Assembly (NCBI RefSeq): GCF_004104075.1
Contig: NZ_QOVK01000020.1
Coordinates: forward strand, 24,172 to 88,171
DNA length: 64,000 nucleotides
Source of the DNA: Leeuwenhoekiella polynyae
Lineage (GTDB): Bacteria > Bacteroidota > Bacteroidia > Flavobacteriales > Flavobacteriaceae
Direction: 5' to 3'
The position numbers and the translations under genes are program-made. The notes below the pieces were generated by a model. That model was not told the origin of the DNA, made no database searches, and saw only the letters and a program-made list of their open reading frames with translations. Position 1 is the first letter of the stretch. Each line of letters opens with the position of its first letter. Positions 10,054 through 17,588 of this stretch are shown in pieces.

Positions 10054-10798
10054 ATGCGTTGGGCAGTAAGCCGAAACTCATGCTACTGTATACGCCTTTT
10101 AGCAGTTGATACGTATCTCAAACTCTCATCCATCTTATGAGTTTTTAAATTCAACAGTAGTCGCATGGATACCCAAAGGCTAAAATAAATTTTGATCCTT
10201 GGGTTGAGAGTAAGCGCAGACCGTTTTAAAGAACAGATGTGATACACACGCAGAGCTGATAATCCCGTTTACCCTTAAACTACTTTTTTCTTCAGTATGA
10301 CAATCAACATATTGATGTGATGTTGAAACTTCCAGCTCCTTAATGCTGCGGAAGGTATAATAGGTGCAGTATTACGACCTTCTTCTTCACCTGTAACTTC
10401 TCTTCTTAAAGCTTCTTGAGCAAGGGAGTATCCCCAACTTTTAGAACATTCAGATTGGCTGTCAAGTAACTACTTTTCAGCAAAAACCTGTTAAAGTGTA
10501 AATCCTATTAAGGTAGGGTAATATCCTATCAATAATAAGTGTATAATATACGTTTATTTGAAGAATGAAATCACCTATACAGTATTATGAAGAAAATTAA
10601 AGGGCTTATCCTTTGATTATAGGTCTTTGGAATTGGGTGATAACTAAAATTTGAGCTGTGCCATCTGCTACAATAGAGTCTCTGTAAAACCTATCATCCT
10701 TGGTGATTTTCTTTAAAAGCTATAATAAGATTAAGACTAGAATTCCCAATATATCCAAATATAACTGTATGTCTAAACTTTAATAAACACAATAAAAT
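10054..10798. other. Non-coding stretch upstream of the second SusC gene
   Basis: About 745 bp with stop codons in all frames and no gene fragment that I recognise. It contains a 10-bp palindrome GATACGTATC at 10108-10117 and is AT-rich toward the receptor start. No clear TAnnTTTG promoter element with a matching -33 box was found before 10799. It may contain regulatory DNA or decayed sequence. Confidence 0.45.
10120..10146 (+). terminator. Weak terminator-like hairpin after the TPM gene
   Basis: AAACT(C)TCAT can pair with ATGAGTTT across a short loop with a small bulge, followed by T's. It lies about 70 bp after the TPM gene stop. The stem is imperfect, so this is tentative. Confidence 0.3.
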
Positions 10799-13700
10799 AT
10801 GAGAATTAGTTACCTTAAATTATATTTTACCAGTATCCTAGTCTTGCTCTCATGCACTCTTATCCAGGCGCAAGAGCTAACCGTAACTGGAAAAATTGTA
10901 GACGAGACGGGGATGCCGTTACCGGGTGTAACCATAAAAATCAAAGATAAAGCAAAAGGCACCGTATCTGATTTTGATGGTCTTTACACAATAGCTGCAG
11001 CAAACCAAGATGTTTTAGTATTCTCCTTTTTAGGTTTTGCGAATCAGGAAGTTACACTTGATGATCAAACTTCTGTAAATATCACCCTTAAGGAAAATGC
11101 AGCCGAGCTTGGAGAGGTGGTGGTTGTAGGTTTTGGTAAAAAAAAGAAAGTCAATCTCACAGGAGCTGTAGCATCTGTTGACTCGGAAACCTTTAAATCA
11201 AGGCCTGTACAAAATGCAACACAAATGCTTCAAGGTGTTGTAGGCGGACTCAATATCAATCAAAGTAGTGGGGGCAGTTTAGAGAGCAGACCTTCTATAA
11301 ATATACGCGGAACTACCACAATTGGTAGCGGCTCTACAGGAAGCCCTTTGGTGCTCATCGATGGGATGCAAGGGGATATCAATGCTATTAACCCACAGGA
11401 TATAGAAAGCGTCTCGGTTTTAAAAGATGCCGCAGCGGCTTCTATCTATGGCTCTCGGGCTGCATTTGGGGTTATTCTGGTAACCACAAAGACCGGAAAG
11501 AAAGGCATCCCCAGCGTGCAATACAGTACCAATTTCAGATTGAGTACGCCTTTAAACATGCCGGAAATGATGGATTCTTATACGTTTGCGACCTTTTTTA
11601 ACGATGCGAATATTAATGGTAATAATGGACCTATTTTTAGTGAAGAACGCCTGCAACGTATTAAAGATTATCAAAATGGTGTGATCAGCGATCCTATAGT
11701 TGCAAATCCAAGCAATCCATCGCGATGGGCTGATGGTTATGCTTTTGGTAACGCCAACGTTAACTGGTATGATGCGATATACAGAAAACAGTCTTACTCC
11801 CAAGAACACAACTTTAGTGTGCGTGGAGGTGGGGATCGCGTTAGATATTATGTTTCTGGAAATTACTTGGATCAAAATGGTCTGATGGAATTCAACCGGG
11901 ATAAATTTAAAAGATATACCACCACAGCTAAAGTAGGTTCTGACCTTACAGATTGGCTAACCCTTAATGTTTCTATGCGATTCATCAGAGAAGACTATGG
12001 GAGACCTTCTGCCTTAAATGATAATTTATTTCAGGATCTAGCCAGACAGGGATGGCCGGTTTTACCGCTTTATGATGCGAACGGATATCTATATTCTTCT
12101 CCCTCTCCTGCACTGGGTTTGCGAGACGGTGGACGCGATGTGAGTCAAAAAGACTGGTTGTATCAGCAAGCTCAATTTGTGATAAAGCCTACCGAAGGAC
12201 TGGAAGTATTTGCAGAATTTAATTATAGAATTAGAAATGATTTTAGACACTGGGATGTGTTGCAGACCTTTAACCACGATGTAAACGGAGACCCGTATCT
12301 GTACAATAGAAATTCTAGTGTGTATGAATATGCGTTCCGCGAAAATTACTTCAATACCAATATCTACAGTACCTATAATTTTGATATTGAAGAAAAACAC
12401 AACTTCAGTGTTACTGCAGGTTTTCAATCTGAACTTAATAAATACAGGAGTCTGAGTGCAGATCGTACTGGAGTTATTTTACCAGCTTTACCGGTTCTGG
12501 ATCTGACATCAGGAGTGGATGCAAATGGAAATGTCGTGGCACCTGCGATCAGTGGAGAATATCAGAACTGGGCTACTGCCGGGTATTTTGCCAGACTCAA
12601 TTATAATTTTAAAGAACGTTACCTTTTAGAAGCAAACATACGCTATGATGGAACTTCCCGTTTTCAAAGTGATAAACGCTGGCAGTGGTTTCCATCGGTT
12701 TCTGCAGGATGGAATGTTGCAAAAGAAGAATTCTGGGGCAATTTATATGAAACCATAAGCACCTTTAAGTTTAGAGGCTCCTGGGGAGAATTGGGCAACC
12801 AGAATACTGATGATTGGTACCCTACTTACCTAACCATGCCTATAGGCACTGCAAACGGAGGATGGCTCGTAAACGGCCAGCGACCTAATACCAGTAGTGC
12901 CCCCGGACTGGTTAGTCAGTCATTAACATGGGAAAAGGTTCAAAGCTGGAATGTAGGTCTTGATCTTGCACTGTTTAAAAACAGACTAACAGGATCTTTC
13001 GATTATTTCACCAGATATACCTTAGATATGGTGGGACCGGCACCAGAACTTCCGGTAGTTTTAGGAACAGCAGTTCCCCAAACAAACAATACCGATCTAA
13101 AAACTTACGGATTTGAGTTGAGTCTGTCCTGGAAAGACAGGCTGAGCAATGGATTGGGTTATGGCATAGATGTACTGTTGTCAGACTCTCAGGCCGAAAT
13201 CACCAAATATCCCAATCAGACTAATTCCTTAAATACCTATAGAACTGGTCAAAAAGTTGGCGAAATATGGGGCTATGAGACGTTGGGTATTGCTAAGACT
13301 GAAGAAGAAATGCAAGCGCATCTCAATTCCTTACCCAATGGGGGACAGGACGCACTGGGGAACCAGTGGGCGGCAGGTGATATTATGTACAAAGACCTTA
13401 ACGGAGATGGAAAGATCGATTCAGGTTCCTGGACCTCAGATGAACCGGGTGACCGTAAAGTAATCGGAAACAGTACGGCACGATATCCTTTTGCCGTTAC
13501 GCTGAATGCAGACTGGAAAGGCTTTGATTTTAGAGCCTTCTTTCAGGGAGTTTTAAAACAAGATTATTTTCAAGGAAGCTATTATTTCTGGGGAGTTTCC
13601 GATTCGCAGTGGTGGTCTACAGGATTTGTACAGCACGAGGATTACTTCAGAGCTGATGAAAACCATCCTTTAGGGCAAAATACAGATGCGTATTATCCAC

Positions 13701-13981
13701 GCCCATTATTCAACACCAAGAATAAGCAAACTCAATCTAAATACTTACAAGACGCTTCTTACATACGCCTTAAAAATGTACAACTGGGGTATACCATACC
13801 TTCACAGGTTTATGAAGATTTAGGGATAAAAAGTTTTAGAATTTACGTTGCCGGTGAAAATTTATGGACAGCAACAGCAATGTCAAAAGTATTTGACCCG
13901 GAAACCATAGACGGTGGATCGGGCGGTAATGTATACCCGCTTTCCACAACTTTTGCTTTTGGCTTAAACATTAACTTTTAA
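10799..13981 (+). CDS. SusC/RagA-family TonB-dependent outer-membrane receptor
   Basis: 1060 residues. A signal peptide (about 1-24) is followed directly by a carboxypeptidase-regulatory-like domain (about 27-110, VTGKIVDETGMPLPGVTIKI), a plug (about 112-230: VVVGFGKKKKVNLTGAVASV, then SVLKDAAAASIYGSRAAFG) and a large barrel ending in FAFGLNINF. It has no STN domain, unlike the receptor at 490, so direct FecR signalling is not expected. The barrel contains a short DLNGDGKIDSG calcium-loop-like insertion near residues 866-876, common in this family. The adjacent susD gene begins 7 bp downstream. No hydrolase, sulfatase or regulator gene is near, so the substrate cannot be guessed. Confidence 0.95.
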   Translation: MRISYLKLYFTSILVLLSCTLIQAQELTVTGKIVDETGMPLPGVTIKIKDKAKGTVSDFDGLYTIAAANQDVLVFSFLGFANQEVTLDDQTSVNITLKENAAELGEVVVVGFGKKKKVNLTGAVASVDSETFKSRPVQNATQMLQGVVGGLNINQSSGGSLESRPSINIRGTTTIGSGSTGSPLVLIDGMQGDINAINPQDIESVSVLKDAAAASIYGSRAAFGVILVTTKTGKKGIPSVQYSTNFRLSTPLNMPEMMDSYTFATFFNDANINGNNGPIFSEERLQRIKDYQNGVISDPIVANPSNPSRWADGYAFGNANVNWYDAIYRKQSYSQEHNFSVRGGGDRVRYYVSGNYLDQNGLMEFNRDKFKRYTTTAKVGSDLTDWLTLNVSMRFIREDYGRPSALNDNLFQDLARQGWPVLPLYDANGYLYSSPSPALGLRDGGRDVSQKDWLYQQAQFVIKPTEGLEVFAEFNYRIRNDFRHWDVLQTFNHDVNGDPYLYNRNSSVYEYAFRENYFNTNIYSTYNFDIEEKHNFSVTAGFQSELNKYRSLSADRTGVILPALPVLDLTSGVDANGNVVAPAISGEYQNWATAGYFARLNYNFKERYLLEANIRYDGTSRFQSDKRWQWFPSVSAGWNVAKEEFWGNLYETISTFKFRGSWGELGNQNTDDWYPTYLTMPIGTANGGWLVNGQRPNTSSAPGLVSQSLTWEKVQSWNVGLDLALFKNRLTGSFDYFTRYTLDMVGPAPELPVVLGTAVPQTNNTDLKTYGFELSLSWKDRLSNGLGYGIDVLLSDSQAEITKYPNQTNSLNTYRTGQKVGEIWGYETLGIAKTEEEMQAHLNSLPNGGQDALGNQWAAGDIMYKDLNGDGKIDSGSWTSDEPGDRKVIGNSTARYPFAVTLNADWKGFDFRAFFQGVLKQDYFQGSYYFWGVSDSQWWSTGFVQHEDYFRADENHPLGQNTDAYYPRPLFNTKNKQTQSKYLQDASYIRLKNVQLGYTIPSQVYEDLGIKSFRIYVAGENLWTATAMSKVFDPETIDGGSGGNVYPLSTTFAFGLNINF

Positions 13982-13988
13982 AAAAAAC

Positions 13989-15971
13989 ATGATGAAAAGA
14001 TATATAAATACCCTAGTACTATTTTCGCTGTTTGTTTTAACAGTGAGTTGTAGCGATGATTTCTTAGACAGACCTCCACAATCTCAGATCATTCCTGAAG
14101 ACTATTTGTATGAAGAATCTCAGCTGGCTGCATATACCATAAACCTATATGGGATACTCCCTTCTCATGGGAACTGGAGTTTTGGCACATTTGGTATTGA
14201 TAGCGATACCGATAATATGGCAGATTTAAGTTATGATAATAAGTATGTTCCCGGACAATGGAGGGTGCCGCAAACAGATGGCAGCTGGAGTTTTACGAAT
14301 ATATACAACATCAACTACTTCTTAAATACAGTTTTACCACGCTGGAAAAATGGTGAAATCACAGGGAGTGAAAACATGATTGAACAGTATATTGGTGAAG
14401 CTTATTTTTTCAGAGCCTTTGAGTACTTTAATAAAGTGCAGGCTTTAGGTGATTTCCCAATCGTGAAGAAAAACTATGCTGATGACAAAGAAGTGCTTAT
14501 CGATGTAAGTAAAAGAACACCCAGATCTGAGGTGGTTCGCTTTATCATTTCAGATTTAGACTCTGCCGCGGCGATGATGCAGAATACTTCACCTGACGGA
14601 AATAAAAACAGGTTGTCTAAATATTCAGCACTTTTAGTGAAGTCTCGGGTAGCACTTTATGAAGCTTCATGGCTTAAAAACTTTAAAGGGACCGCTTTTG
14701 TACCCAATGGATCGGGCTGGCCGGGAGCAGCTAAAAACTACAATCAGGGATGGAACTATGAAGCCGGTAGCATTGATGCTGAAATAGACTGGCTTTTAGA
14801 TCAGGCAATGGAGGCTTCAAAAGAAGTTGCTGACGCTTTTTCATTAACACCTAATAACGGCGTATTACAGCAAACCGTTACCGATTCTCAAAATCCGTAT
14901 TTTGACATGTTTAGTGACACCGATATGTCTGGATATGACGAAGTCTTACTTTGGAGGGATTATGATCAGGGGCTGGGAGTTGTACACAATGTACCTGTAG
15001 AAGCTATGCGAGGCAATGCTACTGTTGGACTGACTAAAGGTTTGGTTGATTCATTTGTGATGGAAAACGGACTTCCTATTTACGCATCGGGCTCTGGATA
15101 TGTAGGTGATGATTATATTGCTGACGTTAGATCGAACAGAGACGGTAGGTTATGGCTTTTTCTGAAACAACCCGAACAGATCAATGTGCTCTATAATGTA
15201 AATGCCGGTACACACGTCACACCGGTTGAACCCATACCTGAGATCATAAACCGTATATATGCTACGGGTTATGCAATTCGAAAAGGTTTAAATTACGATG
15301 GAGCTCAGGCTAATAACGGACAAGGATATACAGGAAGTATTGTATTTAGAGCAACAGAGGCTTATTTAAATTATATAGAAGCCTCGTATTTAAAAACCGG
15401 TAGCATCAACGGTACTGCATCATCATACTGGATAGCAATACGGGAGCGTGCAGGTGTGGATACGGACTTCAACAAAACCATTGCAGCGACGAGTATGGCT
15501 CTTGAGGCAGCGGGAGATTGGGGCGCTTATACTGCTGGTCAACTGGTTGAACCTACGTTGTACAACATTCGTCGCGAACGAAGAAACGAACTCTTTGCTG
15601 AGGGATTGCGGTGGATGGACTTGAAAAGATGGAGAGCGATAGATCAACTTATGACCCAAAACTACCACATTGAAGGCTTCAAATTATGGGGGCCTATGCA
15701 AAACTGGTACGATAGCGGTGAGTTAACCTATGAAACAGGTACAGCAACAGTATCGTCACCCAACCGAAGTACGTATTTAAGACCTTATGAAAAAACCGGT
15801 GGTGAGCTTGTATATGACGGATATAGCTGGGCAATGGCTCATTATCTTGATCCTATTGCTATACAGCACTTTTTAATTACAGCAGAAGGTGCCGATTTAA
15901 GCACATCACCCATCTATCAAAACCCGGGGTGGACCTTAAAAGCAAATGACGGAGCCCAACCGATCGATTAA
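13989..15971 (+). CDS. SusD/RagB-family outer-membrane lipoprotein, long form
   Basis: 660 residues with a lipoprotein signal peptide ending at Cys21 (TVSC), followed by SDDFLDRPPQSQI, the common SusD N-terminus. Family elements include IGEAYFFRAFEYFNKVQALGDFP, the SusC-contacting helix, and the C-terminal signature RRNELFAEGLRWMDLKRWRA. It is longer than the SusD at 4093, with the extra length in the substrate-facing middle region. It pairs with the receptor gene 7 bp upstream and is followed by a strong terminator, so the pair forms a two-gene unit. Two in-frame ATG codons are adjacent at the start. Confidence 0.95.
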   Translation: MMKRYINTLVLFSLFVLTVSCSDDFLDRPPQSQIIPEDYLYEESQLAAYTINLYGILPSHGNWSFGTFGIDSDTDNMADLSYDNKYVPGQWRVPQTDGSWSFTNIYNINYFLNTVLPRWKNGEITGSENMIEQYIGEAYFFRAFEYFNKVQALGDFPIVKKNYADDKEVLIDVSKRTPRSEVVRFIISDLDSAAAMMQNTSPDGNKNRLSKYSALLVKSRVALYEASWLKNFKGTAFVPNGSGWPGAAKNYNQGWNYEAGSIDAEIDWLLDQAMEASKEVADAFSLTPNNGVLQQTVTDSQNPYFDMFSDTDMSGYDEVLLWRDYDQGLGVVHNVPVEAMRGNATVGLTKGLVDSFVMENGLPIYASGSGYVGDDYIADVRSNRDGRLWLFLKQPEQINVLYNVNAGTHVTPVEPIPEIINRIYATGYAIRKGLNYDGAQANNGQGYTGSIVFRATEAYLNYIEASYLKTGSINGTASSYWIAIRERAGVDTDFNKTIAATSMALEAAGDWGAYTAGQLVEPTLYNIRRERRNELFAEGLRWMDLKRWRAIDQLMTQNYHIEGFKLWGPMQNWYDSGELTYETGTATVSSPNRSTYLRPYEKTGGELVYDGYSWAMAHYLDPIAIQHFLITAEGADLSTSPIYQNPGWTLKANDGAQPID

Positions 15972-15990
15972 TTTAGTTATAAACTTCTTA

Positions 15991-16023
15991 AAGTCCCTTT
16001 TTTGAAAAAGGGACTTTTTTTTT
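15991..16023 (+). terminator. Rho-independent terminator after the second susCD pair
   Basis: AAGTCCCTTTTT pairs with AAAAAGGGACTT across a 2-base loop, then a T-run. It lies 20 bp past the susD stop. Confidence 0.92.
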
Positions 16024-16171
16024 GCTCAATCTTGATGATCAGATAACACCGGATATATAGAATACCCCAAACACGGAGCTTCGTACACTCCAAAACCAAT
16101 AACAACCCAAACCCTGTTAGGGTGCTGAAACTTTCAAATGTTTGGAGCGAGCAAGAATACGAATGCATGTA

Positions 16172-16197
16172 AACCTCCCTTTGAAGGGAGGTTTTTT
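16172..16197. terminator. Hairpin terminator between convergent units
   Basis: AACCTCCCTT and AAGGGAGGTT are perfect arms around TG, with a T6 tail on the plus strand and A's on the other flank. It lies 70 bp past the end of the minus-strand gene at 16269 and may stop transcription in both directions. Confidence 0.75.
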
Positions 16198-16268
16198 AAT
16201 TCTCATAAAAAGCGTTCTTGTGAATGCTGCAACAGAAACAGCACAAAGATAAGAGCCGGTTATGGAAG

Positions 16269-17006
16269 TTAAGCCTTAAAAACCTTCATCACCTGCGCCG
16301 GATTAAAAGCTTTGCTGTTGAGTGTTTGTTGGCTCCGCAGCGTATGGCTTGTATAAAACAAAATACCGGCTGTCACCAGATTCAGGCTGTCCTGAGGCAG
16401 TTCGGCAGTGGTGTAGCGTGACGCGGGGATGGTTGCGGTACGGTGCGGGATGGGAATAGTAAAGAGTTCCTGATGCAGGGTTTGATAATCGCTTGGTGCA
16501 TAGGCACTGATCCAGTAACACAGCTCGGCAGTACCGGCTTCCTTGGGCCAGTAGAGTTGGCTACCGGTTTTAAATTCGGGCAATGTGACAAGTAGTTTTC
16601 CGGCATCCAGACGAAGTTCTAAGCCCGGAAGTTGTACATATTCGGGATAAGGCGTTTGCAAGTTGAATTCCAAACCTTCTAAAACCTCAGGGCTTCCTTG
16701 TGCCAAATCGAGATTACCCTGAGGCAACGAGGTGTTGGTTTTCATTCCCTGATACACCGTTTTCCGAAAGCGGTTGAACCATTGCGAATCATAATTTGTA
16801 CCTATAAACGGACGCAATCCTCTTACCAGCGCACTGGTCGTTCGCGAGGCTCGACCAAAATCGGTTGCGGACTGTTTGGAACGTTCCGAGGGATATTTCC
16901 CGGTTTTTTCAGGCTTGGCTTGTACAAGGGTTTTCCCATTTACATTTCTAAAAACCAGTTGGCCTATACTGCCTACAATATTTCCTTTAGCGTCTAAATA
17001 TGCCAT
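16269..17006 (-). CDS. Conserved-looking hypothetical protein, function unknown
   Basis: 245 residues, no signal peptide or membrane segment. The N-terminus (MAYLDAKGNIVGSIGQLVFRNVNGKTLVQAKP) is glycine-rich and basic, followed by a helical basic stretch (SERSKQSATDFGRASRTTSALVRGLRPF). The remainder is mostly strand-forming, with LEFNLQTPYPEYV, LELRLDAGKLLVTLP and AELCYWISAYAP. I have an impression of similar Bacteroidota proteins of unknown function that start with the same 'G.L..R..NGK..VQ.KP' pattern, but I cannot name a family. GC appears higher than in the flanking DNA. It is monocistronic, with a repeat-rich region upstream. Several other frames are open across it; this frame is the longest and starts with a plausible ATG. 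Confidence 0.7.
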   Translation of the reverse strand: MAYLDAKGNIVGSIGQLVFRNVNGKTLVQAKPEKTGKYPSERSKQSATDFGRASRTTSALVRGLRPFIGTNYDSQWFNRFRKTVYQGMKTNTSLPQGNLDLAQGSPEVLEGLEFNLQTPYPEYVQLPGLELRLDAGKLLVTLPEFKTGSQLYWPKEAGTAELCYWISAYAPSDYQTLHQELFTIPIPHRTATIPASRYTTAELPQDSLNLVTAGILFYTSHTLRSQQTLNSKAFNPAQVMKVFKA

Positions 17007-17074
17007 AGTAACGAGTTATTAAGTTAAAGATTCTGCCAGAGTACTACAAGACTTCATCCAAAGTCCACCACAAA

Positions 17075-17129
17075 TTGTGTGGCAAAGTGTGGTTACAGTG
17101 TGGACTTAGTGTGGACTCAGTGTGGTAGC
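17075..17129. repeat. Five 11-bp tandem repeats, core AGTGTGG
   Basis: Four contiguous 11-bp units share AGTGTGG at their start: 17086 (then TTAC), 17097 (ACTT), 17108 (ACTC) and 17119 (TAGC). A degenerate fifth unit with TTGTGTGG precedes them at 17075. The unit length is close to one helical turn. The block lies 70-120 bp upstream of the minus-strand gene start. AAGTCCACCACA at 17061-17072 is a near inverted copy. Confidence 0.85.
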
Positions 17130-17326
17130 ACGTTAATCAAGAGTAAGTTATGAAATAAAGCAATACGGTACCAGCGCATACTTAATAACTTAATATTTGT
17201 GTAAAAAAGGCTGTTGGTATTGCCGTTTTAACCTTAAGAGTCCTTGTTTTAAGGCCTGCTCAGGATTTAAATGCTACAAGGTTTTCCTTGAAGTCAAAAC
17301 TTTTTCATCATAATGCCTTGTGCGGA

Positions 17327-17342
17327 ATCACCTCGAGGTGAT
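17327..17342. repeat. Perfect 16-bp palindrome
   Basis: ATCACCTCGAGGTGAT reads the same on both strands with no spacer. It lies about 250 bp upstream of the repeat-protein gene; a dimeric regulator site is possible. Confidence 0.6.
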
Positions 17343-17399
17343 GCATTCAAAGTCCGTTATAAGACGAAGCAGTCTTAACATAAAACGATGGATTAATTG

Positions 17400-17419
17400 T
17401 TTTACAATGAATTGTAAAA
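17400..17419. promoter_or_regulatory. Inverted repeat, candidate operator
   Basis: TTTTACAAT and ATTGTAAAA are perfect 9-bp arms with a GA spacer, 170-190 bp upstream of the gene at 17589. The form suits a dimeric DNA-binding regulator; this is inference. Confidence 0.45.
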
Positions 17420-17439
17420 TTCAAAAACCACCTGACTGT

Positions 17440-17462
17440 TTTTACCGTAAGTGTCGGTAAAA
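17440..17462. promoter_or_regulatory. Inverted repeat, candidate operator or hairpin
   Basis: TTTTACCG and CGGTAAAA are perfect 8-bp arms around TAAGTGT. It shares the TTTTAC half-site start with the repeat at 17400 and lies 40 bp from it. Confidence 0.45.
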
Positions 17463-17557
17463 TTTACTTTAAGTCAGATAAAATACCTATTTGTAGGAAA
17501 GTATTTTTTACTTGTGTTAAATAACTATTTATCAATATTCTATATCATTTTAACATT

Positions 17558-17565
17558 TATTTTTG
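17558..17565 (+). promoter_or_regulatory. Candidate -7 promoter element (TAnnTTTG)
   Basis: TATTTTTG fits the Bacteroidota -7 consensus and lies 23 bp before the start codon at 17589. I found no convincing TTG at -33, so this is weak. Confidence 0.3.
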
Positions 17566-17588
17566 AGGTGCCTTAAATCAATCATTGT

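Larger units (their letters stand above)
17007..17588. other. Repeat-rich divergent intergenic region
   Basis: About 580 bp between the divergently transcribed hypothetical gene and the repeat-protein gene, with no gene seen. It contains a block of 11-bp tandem repeats (17075-17129) and three perfect inverted repeats (17327-17342, 17400-17419, 17440-17462). These are listed separately. A -7-like element lies 23 bp before the plus-strand gene. Confidence 0.7.

Noticed and set aside
15977..16168. 63-residue minus-strand open frame after the susD gene
   Set aside because: It runs through the terminator hairpin at 15991 and has biased composition; not a credible gene.
16224..16606. Several short open frames on both strands within the 245-residue gene
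   Set aside because: They overlap the longer minus-strand gene, start without plausible signals and encode arginine- and proline-rich composition typical of out-of-frame GC-rich DNA.
16698..16997. 99-residue plus-strand open frame opposite the unknown gene
   Set aside because: It lies entirely inside the minus-strand gene and has no recognisable motif or upstream signal.
17061..17129. CRISPR array or plasmid iterons at the 11-bp repeats
   Set aside because: Units are contiguous with no spacers, no cas genes are present, and the chromosome context offers no replication gene.
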